Counted from the stretch's first letter, positions 8,603 to 16,984 are shown. The stretch is DNA of 53,026 nucleotides from an uncultured Clostridia bacterium (GCA_904387305.1 CAJFLB010000006.1:1-53026); one strand, 5' to 3'. Program-made: numbers and translations. Notes: generated by a model not told the origin, from the letters alone.

Positions 8603-9187
8603 TCAAAAAAAATCTAAGGGGTTTTGATATTTTCCATCTATTCGAATTCCTAAATGAAGATGAGTACCAGTTGAGGCACCATTTGTAGGTTTTCCAGTAG
8701 AGTCGGAATATTGATTACCTTTTACACCATAAACGTATTTAGGACCAACATGACCAATGATTTGTCCTTGTTTTATTTTATCTCCAACTTTTACAATATA
8801 ATTTGGAGAACAATGGCAATAGGTAACTTTGTAATTATCAAAAGACAGAGTAATGGTATATCCGCCAGCACCTAAAAATTGTGTAAATGTAATTTCTCCA
8901 TCAGCTACTGCAATCAACTTTGTTCCTTCAGGTGCAGGAATATCAATACCAGAATGAGAGGAAGAGGCACCAGTAGTTGGAGAAACTCTTTTACCAAAAT
9001 AGGAACTAATTCTTGTATATCCAGGTATAGGCCAAACAAAACCATCTGGATTAATAGAAATAATTTCAGAATCTAAATTATTTTGATAATAAAAAACATT
9101 AGAGTTAATCACAGGGGTAAAAAAGATGCTAATGAATAAAATTAAAAAAATTAGTATGTATATAAAAGATTTTATGTTTTGGAAAAT
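8603..9187 (-). CDS. M23 family metallopeptidase, membrane-anchored
   Basis: This is an LytM-type zinc endopeptidase that acts on peptidoglycan cross-bridges outside the cell. The catalytic motifs are SSSHSGIDIPAPEGT (HxxxD) and GTHLHLG (HxH), with FGKRVSP before them. One hydrophobic segment near the N terminus would anchor it. The start is odd. No ATG is available, and the frame runs up to a TTG at 9262 without a ribosome binding site. GAGGTGA at 9193-9199 lies five bases before an in-frame ATT at 9187. That ATT would give a typical short, positively charged leader before the membrane segment, so I place the start there. GTG at 9196 or TTG at 9262 are alternatives. Confidence 0.85.
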   Translation of the reverse strand: MFQNIKSFIYILIFLILFISIFFTPVINSNVFYYQNNLDSEIISINPDGFVWPIPGYTRISSYFGKRVSPTTGASSSHSGIDIPAPEGTKLIAVADGEITFTQFLGAGGYTITLSFDNYKVTYCHCSPNYIVKVGDKIKQGQIIGHVGPKYVYGVKGNQYSDSTGKPTNGASTGTHLHLGIRIDGKYQNPLDFF

Positions 9188-9303
9188 AAAAATCACCTCA
9201 TTCAAAATAATGAAAATACTAAAAAATTTATTTTTGGAAAAGTAAGAAAAATAATAGACCAAATTTAAAGATTTAAATAAAATTTCAATTCAAAATAAAA
9301 ATA

Positions 9304-9583
9304 TTATTTATCAAATAAATCAGAATGAGAACCAGTTCGAAAAGCAGTTAAAATTAATTTATTTTTATCGATAGAATATATTAGAAGCCAATTAGGTTGT
9401 ATATGACATTCTCGATATCCGTTTATACTTACCGAGCAAATAGTGTTCTTTATATTTGCTCGGTAAGGGGATATTATTTGCTAACATTTCTACAACTTGA
9501 TGAAGTAGCTCCATATCTAAACCACGCTTTTGTGCTAATTTATAGTCTTTTTTAAATAGATTTGTATATTTTACAGTTAACAT
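9304..9583 (-). pseudogene. yafQ: YafQ family toxin gene, frameshifted
   Basis: This is a RelE-superfamily mRNA interferase (YafQ type), partner of the DinJ antitoxin just upstream. The open frame from 9583 stops at 9392 after 63 residues. The missing part is encoded in the next frame: GYRECHIQPNWLLIYSIDK, then KLILTAFRTGSHSDLF and a stop at 9304. The join is LLGKYK to GYRECH, and removing the extra base at 9421 restores a 92-residue protein of normal family length. The restored part contains the conserved catalytic-region residues. The base insertion turns GGA into an in-frame CGG codon, exactly as in polC. It could be a true pseudogene, a sequencing error or a recoding site. Confidence 0.85.
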
Positions 9584-9586
9584 TTA

Positions 9587-9862
9587 TTACTCTTCTTTCT
9601 CTAAATCTTCCCACATCTCGCTTAAATCAGTATATTCTTTACTTAAATTTATACCTTTTTTTGCTTCTTCCATAGTTTTTATTGTTTCTGCATTTAATTT
9701 AGGTTTTCTTATCATAAAAGGAATGCTATCAGTCAAAACTACTTGTTTTAAAAAAATAGTGACTGCTTCAGCGATATTCATTCCTAAATCATTTAAAGTT
9801 GATTCAACTTGTTTCTTTAATTCTGGTTCAATCCTTATATTTAACATATCTGTTTTAGCCAT
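9587..9862 (-). CDS. dinJ: DinJ/RelB family antitoxin
   Basis: This antitoxin neutralises YafQ and represses its own operon. The ribbon-helix-helix N terminus (DMLNIRIEPELKKQVESTL) and the DinJ signature (LGMNIAEAVTIFLKQVV, then IPF) are visible, and the acidic C-terminal tail would wrap the toxin. The length of 91 residues is normal. GGAGGTG lies seven bases before the ATG. The toxin start at 9583 lies three bases beyond the stop codon, as usual for a co-translated pair. The antitoxin is intact although the toxin frame is broken, a state often seen when a toxin decays first. Confidence 0.93.
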   Translation of the reverse strand: MAKTDMLNIRIEPELKKQVESTLNDLGMNIAEAVTIFLKQVVLTDSIPFMIRKPKLNAETIKTMEEAKKGINLSKEYTDLSEMWEDLEKEE

Positions 9863-10029
9863 CGCTAAACACCTCCAATCATATTATAGTACAATTGTAA
9901 TACAAAATAATTACAATGTCAACACAAATAATATATAATATGATTATATATTTATAAAGATACAAATATAGTAAAATTTATTTCGACCCCAATGTGTCTC
10001 TATCTTAATGAAATTTAGGATTTTGATAT

Positions 10030-10072
10030 AAAAAATGGAAACCATATAACTGTTGCACAGTCTGGTTTCCAT
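10030..10072 (-). terminator. Terminator downstream of tRNA-Trp
   Basis: On the minus strand a perfect 10-bp stem (ATGGAAACCA, arms 10063-10072 and 10035-10044) is followed by a T-run (the A-run 10030-10034 on the plus strand). It starts three bases after the tRNA CCA end. Confidence 0.85.
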
Positions 10073-10074
10073 TG

Positions 10075-10149
10075 TGGCAGGGGTAGTAGGATTCGAACCC
10101 ACACAGGCGGTTTTGGAGACCGATGTGCTACCATTAACACTATACCCCT
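10075..10149 (-). tRNA. tRNA-Trp (CCA anticodon), CCA end encoded
   Basis: The cloverleaf reads on the minus strand. The acceptor stem AGGGGTA (10143-10149) pairs with TACCCCT (10079-10085), the discriminator is G at 10078, and CCA is encoded at 10075-10077. The anticodon CCA sits at 10114-10116 in the loop CTCCAAA. The D arm contains AATGGTAGC and the T arm GGTTCGAATCC. A G discriminator and a CCA anticodon both fit tryptophan. It is a single tRNA gene with its own terminator. Confidence 0.96.
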
Positions 10150-10223
10150 ATAAATGATTTAATTACAACAATTAATATATTAGCATAAAAAAAAGATTTT
10201 ATCAATATTTTTTTTGAAAATTA

Positions 10224-10252
10224 TTGACTTTTTTAAATAAAGATAATAAAAT
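10224..10252 (+). promoter_or_regulatory. Promoter of the glyS T-box leader
   Basis: TTGACT (10224-10229) and TAAAAT (10247-10252) have a 17-base spacer. Transcription would start near 10259, just before the T-box stem I. Confidence 0.7.
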
Positions 10253-10263
10253 ATATAAAAATA

Positions 10264-10469
10264 TCTACAGTGAAGAAGAAAAAATGTGATTATATTTATT
10301 TAAAGAGAGTTGGTGAAGGTGAAATACCAATAATAAATACACATGGGGAGCTTTGGAGTGGATTTAAAATGAAGGTGCTTAAAACTTTTAGTTTTAGGAA
10401 TTAGGGTGGAAACGCGGAATATAACTTTCGTCCCTAGTATGGTTATACTAGGTGGATGGAAGTTTTTTT
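10264..10469 (+). promoter_or_regulatory. T-box riboswitch controlling glycyl-tRNA synthetase
   Basis: This leader senses uncharged tRNA-Gly and lets transcription read into glyS. The T-box sequence AGGGTGGAAACGCG lies at 10403-10416 inside the antiterminator. An AGAGAG-GTTGGTG segment near 10302 begins a short stem I. The competing terminator (10424-10462) is a long stem with the loop GGTT and a run of seven Ts. A GGA triplet at 10360-10362, after CTTTGGAGT, would fit a glycine specifier, but I could not fold the structure to prove it. The synthetase encoded downstream supports glycine specificity. Confidence 0.88.
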
Positions 10470-10471
10470 GG

Positions 10472-10600
10472 TTTAAATCGATTAGATTCATCATCTAGCA
10501 CATTTTCGTAATTTATTTCAAACCTCGATGTACAAACGTACACCTTCGGCTTGAAATAAATCACAAAAATGCACTATATAATAAATCTAATCGATTTAAA
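10472..10600. repeat. Hairpin repeat A in the glyS leader, with perfect 17-bp inverted ends
   Basis: This 129-bp unit is bounded by perfect 17-bp inverted repeats (TTTAAATCGATTAGATT at 10472-10488, complement at 10584-10600). Its interior is one long imperfect hairpin, with GCACATTTT...AATTTATTTCAA pairing with TTGAAATAAAT...AAAATGC around a GTACAAACGTAC tip. Units B and C downstream share the interior sequence. It lies between the T-box terminator and the glyS start, with no coding capacity. Confidence 0.8.
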
Positions 10601-10624
10601 GGAAATAGAGGTACATTCAGCATC

Positions 10625-10702
10625 TTGTACATTTTTTTAATTTTATCAAACTTCGACGTATAAACATACGCCTTCAGCTTGATAAAATCTTCAAAAATGC
10701 AC
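10625..10702. repeat. Hairpin repeat B in the glyS leader
   Basis: This is the second, more diverged copy of the hairpin unit. TGTACATTTTTTTAATTTT pairs with AAAATCTTCAAAAATGCA around a tip containing GTATAAACATAC. The compensating changes relative to unit A (TTTATTTCAA to TTTTATCAAA, with matching changes in the other arm) suggest that the hairpin itself is maintained. Confidence 0.7.
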
Positions 10703-10751
10703 AATATACTAATTTTGATCAATTTAAAAAATATAGAAGAAATCATCATCT

Positions 10752-10830
10752 AACACATTTTTGCAATTTATTTCAAACCTCAATGTACAAATGTACACCT
10801 TCGGCTTGAAAGTAAATTACAAAAATGCAC
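10752..10830. repeat. Hairpin repeat C in the glyS leader
   Basis: This is the third copy, close in sequence to unit A (AATTTATTTCAAACCTCAAT, tip GTACAAATGTAC, CCTTCGGCTTGAA). It ends about 74 bases before the glyS start codon. The stretch from 10831 to 10903 holds only the ribosome binding site. Confidence 0.75.
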
Positions 10831-10903
10831 AATATAATAAAGCTACTCTATACAAAAAAACTTTCATGTTACCAGTAAATAAAATTAAAGAGGAGGAATT
10901 GTT

Positions 10904-12286
10904 ATGTTAAAATCAATGGACACTTTAGTAGCACTTTGCAAAAATAGGGGATATATTTACCCTGGTTCAGAAATTTATGGAGGGTTAGCCAATACTTGGG
11001 ATTATGGACCTTTAGGAAATGAACTAAAAAATAATGTCAAAATGGCATGGAGAAAGAAATTTATTCAAGAAAGTAAATATAATGTTGGATTAGATGCAGC
11101 TATATTAATGAATCCAACAACATGGGTTGCTTCAGGACATGTAGGAGGATTTTCAGACCCATTAATTGATTGTAAAGAATGTAAAACAAGACATAGAGCA
11201 GATAAATTAATAGAAGAATGGGCACATGATAATGGAAAAGATATGATTGCAGATGGTATGTCTGATAAAGAGTTAATAGACTTCATTAATGAAAATAAAA
11301 TACCATGTCCAAATTGTGGAAAAACAAATTTTACAGATATTAGAAAATTTAATTTAATGTTTAAAACATTTCAAGGAGTAACAGAAGATAAAACAGCAGA
11401 GATATATTTAAGACCAGAAACAGCACAAGGTATATTTGTAAACTTTAAAAATGTTATGAGAACAACTAGAAGAAAATTACCAATGGGAATTGCACAAATC
11501 GGAAAAGCTTTTAGAAATGAAATTACACCTGGAAACTTCACATTTAGAACAAGAGAATTTGAACAAATGGAACTAGAATTTTTCTGTAAACCAGGAACAG
11601 ATTTAGAATGGCATGCATATTGGAAAGAGTTCTGCAAAAAATGGTTATTAGATTTAGGAATCAAAGAAGAAAATATTAGATTAAGAGACCATTCAAAAGA
11701 AGAATTATCACATTACAGTAATGCAACAACAGATATCGAATTTACTTTCCCATTTGGTTGGGGAGAATTATGGGGAATTGCAGATAGAACAGACTTTGAC
11801 TTAAAGAGTCATATGAATGTTTCAAAAGAAGACTTCACTTATACAGACCCAGAAACAAACGAAAAATATGTACCATATTGTATAGAACCATCTTTAGGAG
11901 CAGATAGAGTTGCATTAGCATTCTTATGCAATGCTTATGATGAAGAAGAAATTGGCGAAGGAGATACAAGAGTAGTATTACATTTACATCCAGTATTAGC
12001 ACCATTCAAAATCGCTGTACTTCCATTATCTAAAAAATTATCAGAAAAAGCACAAGAAGTCCATGAAAAATTATCAAAGAAATTTATGTGTGATTATGAT
12101 GAAACAGGAAGTATTGGAAAGAGATATAGAAGAGAAGATGAAATTGGTACACCATATTGTTTAACAGTAGACTTTGATACACTTGAAGATAATACAGTAA
12201 CGATTAGAGATAGAGATACCATGGAACAAATTAGAATTCCAATTGATGAGGTAGAAAGCTGGTTAGAAGAAAAATTAGAATTCTAA
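10904..12286 (+). CDS. glyS: Glycyl-tRNA synthetase, single-chain alpha2 type
   Basis: This class II synthetase charges tRNA-Gly. It is the homodimeric (eukaryote/archaeal-like) form of 460 residues, not the GlyQ/GlyS alpha2beta2 form. Early residues [19 protein letters not shown] are typical. Two CxxC pairs (CKEC near 81 and CPNC near 130) mark the insertion region. [20 protein letters not shown] is motif 2 with its class-specific extension, and [14 protein letters not shown] is motif 3. The C-terminal anticodon-binding domain follows. A GAGGAGG ribosome binding site precedes the ATG. The gene is controlled by the upstream T-box. Confidence 0.97.
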   Translation: MLKSMDTLVALCKNRGYIYPGSEIYGGLANTWDYGPLGNELKNNVKMAWRKKFIQESKYNVGLDAAILMNPTTWVASGHVGGFSDPLIDCKECKTRHRADKLIEEWAHDNGKDMIADGMSDKELIDFINENKIPCPNCGKTNFTDIRKFNLMFKTFQGVTEDKTAEIYLRPETAQGIFVNFKNVMRTTRRKLPMGIAQIGKAFRNEITPGNFTFRTREFEQMELEFFCKPGTDLEWHAYWKEFCKKWLLDLGIKEENIRLRDHSKEELSHYSNATTDIEFTFPFGWGELWGIADRTDFDLKSHMNVSKEDFTYTDPETNEKYVPYCIEPSLGADRVALAFLCNAYDEEEIGEGDTRVVLHLHPVLAPFKIAVLPLSKKLSEKAQEVHEKLSKKFMCDYDETGSIGKRYRREDEIGTPYCLTVDFDTLEDNTVTIRDRDTMEQIRIPIDEVESWLEEKLEF

Positions 12287-12288
12287 AT

Positions 12289-12319
12289 GGGGCCATTGGG
12301 ACCAGGTCCGTTTGGGTCG
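12289..12319. repeat. GGACC-A-GGTCC palindromic repeat, copy 2
   Basis: This copy of the 31-bp unit (GGGGCCATTGGGACC, then AGGTCCGTTTGGGTC) begins two bases after the glyS stop codon. The following 100 bases hold more short hairpins, such as GTCAATC/GATTGAC at 12325-12346 and GGGATAATCCC. Confidence 0.8.
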
Positions 12320-12424
12320 TGTTTGTCAATCCTTGTGTCGATTGACGATGGGAAAAATAAGGGATAATCCCGGTTCCTTAATCGATTCAATCCGTATCAA
12401 GTAAATGATGTTGTCAAACTTAAG

Positions 12425-12455
12425 ACATGGAATCACAGGTATTGTGGTTCCATGT
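12425..12455 (+). terminator. Hairpin after glyS, possible terminator
   Basis: ACATGGAATCACA (12425-12437) pairs with TGTGGTTCCATGT (12443-12455) through 13 positions with one G-U. Only a weak T-rich stretch follows (TCATTTGAG), so efficiency is uncertain. Confidence 0.5.
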
Positions 12456-12492
12456 TCATTTGAGTGAATTTTTAAACATATGAGGTGAAAAT

Positions 12493-12762
12493 ATGAATAA
12501 AAAAGTGTATATGTTTAAAGCAATTATAAAAAAGGTTCCAGATATAGATGGAGCATATATTGAATTTCCTTATGATGTAGAAAAGGAATTTAACAAAAAA
12601 CGAGTAAAAGTGCATGCAACATTTGATGATGAACCATATGATGGAATTTTAGTAAGAATGGGAGCACCTTGTCATATCATAGGAATTCGTAAAGATATCC
12701 GAAAAAAAATAGGAAAACAACCAGGAGATAAAATAAAAGTAACCATTAAAGAAAGAGAATAA
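12493..12762 (+). CDS. DUF1905 domain protein
   Basis: This is a small (89-residue) one-domain protein of the DUF1905 family, a compact beta barrel with no established biochemical function. The characteristic pattern is present: [20 protein letters not shown], then [39 protein letters not shown] and the end [20 protein letters not shown] precedes the ATG. Related proteins are sometimes fused to or encoded beside a YdeI-like domain, but none is seen here. It stands alone between two hairpin-rich intergenic regions. Confidence 0.88.
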   Translation: MNKKVYMFKAIIKKVPDIDGAYIEFPYDVEKEFNKKRVKVHATFDDEPYDGILVRMGAPCHIIGIRKDIRKKIGKQPGDKIKVTIKERE

Positions 12763-12778
12763 GCATAAAGGAAGACAA

Positions 12779-12820
12779 GGTTGAAAAATAATTAGTGCAA
12801 AATTTAATTATTTTCCAACC
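12779..12820. repeat. Imperfect inverted repeat between DUF1905 and ABC-F genes
   Basis: The arm GGTTGAAAAATAATTA (12779-12794) pairs with 12805-12820 with one mismatch. There is no T-run. It could be a transcript-stabilising hairpin. Confidence 0.45.
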
Positions 12821-12853
12821 AAGTTTGCAATTTAAGAAAGGAATACATAGAAA

Positions 12854-14767
12854 ATGAACTACAGAATTGTGAATGGCTCTATTTCTTATGGAGCTGAAAC
12901 CATATTAGAAGAAATTGATTTTGAAATAAAAGAAAAAGATAAAATAGCTATTGTAGGAAGAAATGGAGCAGGAAAAACGACTTTTTTAAATGCTATTATT
13001 GATAATGATATTTTAGAAGAAGGTATTGGAGAAGAAAAGTTTCATGTATATAAACAAGGAAATCCTGTTATTGGGTATTTAAAACAAATGAATTTTGAAA
13101 ATTCTAATAAAACCATGTTAGAGGAAATATTAGAAGTTTATGAACCCATTTTAAACTTAGAAAACAGAATACAAGAAAAAGAAAAAGCATTGCAAGAAAA
13201 TACGGACGAAAAATTGATAAAAGAATACACAAATGCCTTAGAACAATATGAAATACAGGGTGGATATCTATATAAAAAAGAATATGAAACAGCGATTAAA
13301 AAATTTGGTTTTAAAGAAGAGGATAAACATAAAAAAGTAAGTGAATTTTCTGGGGGACAACGAACCAAAATTGCTTTCTTAAAATTATTATTAAGCAAGC
13401 CAGATATCTTATTATTAGATGAACCAACAAACCATTTAGATATTGTAGCAATTGAATGGTTGGAAAATTATCTAAAAAATTATCCCAAAGCAGTTGTCAT
13501 TGTATCACATGATAGAATGTTTTTAGATAAAATTGTTAATAAAGTATATGAGATAGAATATGCAAGCATGGTAGAATATACAGGAAATTATACAGATTTT
13601 GAAAGACAAAAAAGAGAAAATTATGAAAAACAATTAAAAGATTATGAATATCAACAAGCAGAAATCAAGAGACTACAAGCTATTGCAGATAGGTTTCGAT
13701 ATAAACCAACCAAAGCAAAAATGGCATTATCCAAATTAAAAAAGATTGAACAAATGACAATCATAGAAAAGCCAGAAGAATATGATTTAAAAACATTTTA
13801 TGCGAATTTTGATGTAAAAGTACAAAGTGGAAAAATGGTAGTAAAAGTCGATAAGTTAGAAATTGGATATGATAAACCGATTGCAGAAGTATCTTTTGAA
13901 TTATATAAAGGAGAAAAACTAGCCGTTATTGGAGAAAATGGAACAGGAAAGTCAACTTTGTTAAAAACATTAAATGGAAATATACCAAAAATAAAGGGCG
14001 AATTTGAATATGGATATCATGTGCAAAAAGGATATTTTGATCAACAGATGGAATTTTTAAATCCAGAAAATACCATATTTGAAGAAATATCTGAAACGTT
14101 TCCAGAATTAACAACAACGCAAGCAAGAACACTATTAGGAACATTTCTTTTTACAGGAGAAGATGTATTCAAGAAAATAAAGGTATTATCTGGAGGGGAA
14201 AGAGGACGTTTACAATTGTGTAAAATTCTAAAAAAACAGCCTAATGTCTTATTGCTAGATGAGCCAACTAATCACATGGATATTGTGGGAAAAGAAAGTT
14301 TAGAAAATATATTAAAAGAATATACAGGAACTTTGATTTTTGTTTCTCATGATCGATATTTTGTGAATAAACTTGCAGATTGTATATTAGAATTTGATAA
14401 TGGACAAGCAAATTTTTATCACAAAAATTATCAAGAATTTTTAGAATATAAAGAAAATCGAGAAAATACAATTGATGAAACAAAAGAAGTAGGAGAAAAT
14501 ACAAAACAGGTAAAAGATAAGAAAAGGGAAAACAATCCATATTTTATAGAAAAAGAAAGAAATCGAATTCAGAATAAGATGAATAAAATTGAGCAAGAAA
14601 TCAATGATAAGGAAAAGAAAATTCAAGATATTGAAAAAGAGATGTTGAAAGAAGATATTTCTTCGGATTATATAAAACTAAATGAATTACAGGAGAAAAT
14701 ACAAAAAATTAATCAAGAAATAGAAGAAAAAATGCAAGAATGGGAAATTTTGAACGAAGAACTTTAA
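12854..14767 (+). CDS. ABC-F family ATPase
   Basis: This soluble ATPase has two ABC domains and no membrane part. ABC-F proteins act on the ribosome, as translation factors or antibiotic-protection proteins. Domain 1 has GRNGAGKTT near residue 36, FSGGQRTK and LLLDEPTNHLDI. Domain 2 has GENGTGKST near 362, LSGGERGRLQ and LLLDEPTNHMDI. The interdomain linker (about 240-300) is helical and charged, and the C terminus is a long Lys/Glu coiled coil (about 545-637), as in YdiF/Uup-like members. The length of 637 residues is typical for that subgroup. The ribosome binding site is weak (AAGGA). The sequence does not decide between a resistance and a housekeeping role; housekeeping is more likely. 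Confidence 0.93.
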   Translation: MNYRIVNGSISYGAETILEEIDFEIKEKDKIAIVGRNGAGKTTFLNAIIDNDILEEGIGEEKFHVYKQGNPVIGYLKQMNFENSNKTMLEEILEVYEPILNLENRIQEKEKALQENTDEKLIKEYTNALEQYEIQGGYLYKKEYETAIKKFGFKEEDKHKKVSEFSGGQRTKIAFLKLLLSKPDILLLDEPTNHLDIVAIEWLENYLKNYPKAVVIVSHDRMFLDKIVNKVYEIEYASMVEYTGNYTDFERQKRENYEKQLKDYEYQQAEIKRLQAIADRFRYKPTKAKMALSKLKKIEQMTIIEKPEEYDLKTFYANFDVKVQSGKMVVKVDKLEIGYDKPIAEVSFELYKGEKLAVIGENGTGKSTLLKTLNGNIPKIKGEFEYGYHVQKGYFDQQMEFLNPENTIFEEISETFPELTTTQARTLLGTFLFTGEDVFKKIKVLSGGERGRLQLCKILKKQPNVLLLDEPTNHMDIVGKESLENILKEYTGTLIFVSHDRYFVNKLADCILEFDNGQANFYHKNYQEFLEYKENRENTIDETKEVGENTKQVKDKKRENNPYFIEKERNRIQNKMNKIEQEINDKEKKIQDIEKEMLKEDISSDYIKLNELQEKIQKINQEIEEKMQEWEILNEEL

Positions 14768-14768
14768 G

Positions 14769-14798
14769 GGATTATGGGGACGAACCCATAATCCTTTT
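14769..14798 (+). terminator. Terminator of the ABC-F gene
   Basis: A perfect 10-bp stem GGATTATGGG / CCCATAATCC (14769-14778 and 14785-14794) with the loop GACGAA is followed by TTTT. It carries the GGGGAC tip shared by several other terminators in the window. Confidence 0.85.
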
Positions 14799-14815
14799 AA
14801 TGTCCTAAATCGAAC

Positions 14816-14998
14816 TTAATTATATAAATTTCTTTCATATAAGTCTTGGATAAAAACATCTTTTTCTTCAAAATTGTCAATAAACCCCACTTTTGCTATA
14901 TTATCATTTACTCCTTGAATCCATACAGGTCTATCATCATAAAAAACATCGCATTTTTCTTTATTTGCTAAAATAGAATTGATTCTAGAAATATCCAT
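14816..14998 (-). CDS. sspH: H-type small acid-soluble spore protein
   Basis: This is a spore-core protein of the SspH family. The pattern MDISRINSILANKEKCDVFY, then DRPVWIQGVND, then an acidic strand-forming C terminus, matches the H-type family (about 60 residues). The frame extends to a GTG at 15013, but GGAGGG lies just before the ATG at 14998, so I start there, giving 60 residues. It faces the ABC-F gene tail to tail. These genes are normally transcribed in the forespore by sigma-G; I could not confirm a sigma-G promoter. It supports an endospore-forming host. Confidence 0.82.
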   Translation of the reverse strand: MDISRINSILANKEKCDVFYDDRPVWIQGVNDNIAKVGFIDNFEEKDVFIQDLYERNLYN

Positions 14999-15160
14999 AA
15001 TAAATCCCTCCACTTAATAAAAAATAAATAGATTATCTTTTGATATAAAATCTTTCTAATTAAAATATATCCAAAAATGAACTTTATATTCATAAAAAAT
15101 ATATTTAAGACTGAATCATAACTGTATTTTTGAACAGAGTTTAACAAATTTTTACAATGC

Positions 15161-15189
15161 TTGACTTAAAACTTGATTTCATATACAAT
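15161..15189 (+). promoter_or_regulatory. Candidate promoter of the nucleoside kinase gene
   Basis: TTGACT (15161-15166) and TACAAT (15184-15189) have a 17-base spacer and lie 30 bases before the start at 15220. Confidence 0.6.
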
Positions 15190-15219
15190 GAATTAGGGGA
15201 AAACTAAAGGAGGAGTTAT

Positions 15220-16860
15220 ATGAAAATACAATACAAAGATAAAGTGATGGAAATAGATAAACCAATGACAATTAGTGAATTATTGAAGGAAGAAATTGAA
15301 AATAGTGAATATACAGTGGTAGCTGCTGTTTTTAATAATGAATATAAAAATTTGGAATCTGTTATAGAAGAAGACGGAAAAATAGAATTAATTGATATTT
15401 CTTCAAAAGAAGGAATGAAAGTATATAGAAGAACATTAGTGTATATAGTGGGAAAAGCATTTGAAAACATCTGTCCTAATAAGAAAATGGAAGTGAATTA
15501 TCAATTATCAAATGCGATGTTTTGTGATTTAATAGATGAAGAAGTAACAGATGAGTTTTTAGAAGAATTAACACAAGAGGTTAGAAGAATTGTAAAAGAA
15601 GATTTACCAATCAGACAAGTGATTATGAATAGAGAAGAAGCAACTAAATTTTTCAATGAAACAGAAACATCAAAAGGAAGATTACAGTTAGATTTAGAAG
15701 GTAATAATGAAATTTTTATGTATTACTGTGAAGACTATTACAACTATTGTTATGGAACATTAGCTAATAGAACAGGTATCACAAAAATATTTGAAATTGT
15801 AAAATATAATGATGGATTTTTGGTAAGATATCCAAGTCAAAGTGCTCCAGAGAGAATGCCAAAATTCGTAAAGAATAAGAAAATAGCATGGGCTATGGAA
15901 GAATATGATGACATCAACAAAATTTTAAATATAGATAGAGTATATCGAATTAATCAAGCGATAGAGGAAGGAACAGTTAAAGATATTATCTTATTAGCAG
16001 AAGCTTTGCACGAAAAGAAAATAGCCAAAATTGCAGATAACATAGCAAGAAATAAAGATATAAAAATGGTATTAATTGCAGGTCCTTCATCATCAGGAAA
16101 AACAACGTTTGCACAAAGATTAGGTATTCAATTAAAGTTAAATAGAATTAAACCAGTAACCATTTCTGTAGACAATTATTTTGTAGAAAGAAAAGATACA
16201 CCAAGAGATGAAAACGGAGAATATGATTTTGAATGTCTAGAAGCAATAGATTTAGAATTATTTAATGAACATTTAACGAGATTATTAAATGGTGAAGAAG
16301 TAGAAATACCACAATTTGATTTCTTGGAAGGTACCAAAAGGTATAATGGTAAAAAATTAAAATTAGAAAAAGATGAAGTATTAGTAATAGAAGGAATTCA
16401 TTGTTTAAATGATAAATTAACCAGTAAAATACCAGCAGAGCAAAAATATAAAGTATATATTAGTGCATTAACAGTGCTAAATTTAGATAGATTTAACAGA
16501 ATATCTACAACAGATACAAGATTAATTAGAAGAATTGTAAGAGATTATCAATTTAGAGGATATTCAGCAAAAAATACAATTGCAACATGGAATAAAGTAA
16601 ATGAAGGAGAAAAGAAAAATATATTCCCATTCCAAGAAGAAGCAAGTTTTATATTTAATACATCATTAGTATATGAAATAGGAGCTTTAAAGCCAATTAT
16701 CATGCCACTATTAAAAGAAATTACTAAAGAAGACCCAGAATACGCGGAAGCATCTAGACTGATGAATATGTTAAAATATTTTGAAGAAATACCAAAAGAA
16801 TTTGTGCCAAATAATTCTCTATTAAAAGAATTTTTAGGTGGAGGAGATTTTAAATATTAG
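15220..16860 (+). CDS. Nucleoside (uridine-type) kinase with N-terminal TGS/ThrRS-like domains
   Basis: This kinase of the uridine kinase/PRK P-loop family is fused to an N-terminal TGS domain and a threonyl-tRNA-synthetase-like second domain. Residues 1-65 are the TGS part, residues about 65-220 resemble the ThrRS editing-type domain, and the kinase begins near 280. Walker A is GPSSSGKTTF at 288-297, and DNYFVERKDTPRDENGEYDF and VLVIEGIHCLN are typical of uridine kinases. The length of 546 residues fits this fusion, which is widespread in clostridia and Thermotoga. The nucleoside substrate is not certain. GGAGG precedes the ATG. It has its own promoter. Confidence 0.9.
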   Translation: MKIQYKDKVMEIDKPMTISELLKEEIENSEYTVVAAVFNNEYKNLESVIEEDGKIELIDISSKEGMKVYRRTLVYIVGKAFENICPNKKMEVNYQLSNAMFCDLIDEEVTDEFLEELTQEVRRIVKEDLPIRQVIMNREEATKFFNETETSKGRLQLDLEGNNEIFMYYCEDYYNYCYGTLANRTGITKIFEIVKYNDGFLVRYPSQSAPERMPKFVKNKKIAWAMEEYDDINKILNIDRVYRINQAIEEGTVKDIILLAEALHEKKIAKIADNIARNKDIKMVLIAGPSSSGKTTFAQRLGIQLKLNRIKPVTISVDNYFVERKDTPRDENGEYDFECLEAIDLELFNEHLTRLLNGEEVEIPQFDFLEGTKRYNGKKLKLEKDEVLVIEGIHCLNDKLTSKIPAEQKYKVYISALTVLNLDRFNRISTTDTRLIRRIVRDYQFRGYSAKNTIATWNKVNEGEKKNIFPFQEEASFIFNTSLVYEIGALKPIIMPLLKEITKEDPEYAEASRLMNMLKYFEEIPKEFVPNNSLLKEFLGGGDFKY

Positions 16861-16878
16861 GGAATTTTGGGGGCATTG

Positions 16879-16952
16879 GGGGCCATTGGGACCAGGTCTG
16901 TGGACCCATTTAAAGCAAAATGGGTCCAAACAGACCTGGTCCCAATGGCCCC
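16879..16952. repeat. Double GGACC palindrome repeat (two units tail to tail), copy 3
   Basis: Two ~31-base units lie in opposite orientation, GGGGCCATTGGGACC... and ...GGTCCCAATGGCCCC, separated by about ten A+T-rich bases. The whole forms a long hairpin with only an AA bulge. It lies between the kinase gene and the RNHCP gene. The frame of the RNHCP gene runs through it by chance, but coding starts downstream at 16985. Confidence 0.85.
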
Positions 16953-16984
16953 TACATTCTCTCAATTCTTTAGAAGGAGAAAAA

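Noticed and set aside
10472..10830. CRISPR-like array, because three similar units lie in a row
   Set aside because: The units are long hairpins without unique spacers between short identical repeats, and there are no cas genes.
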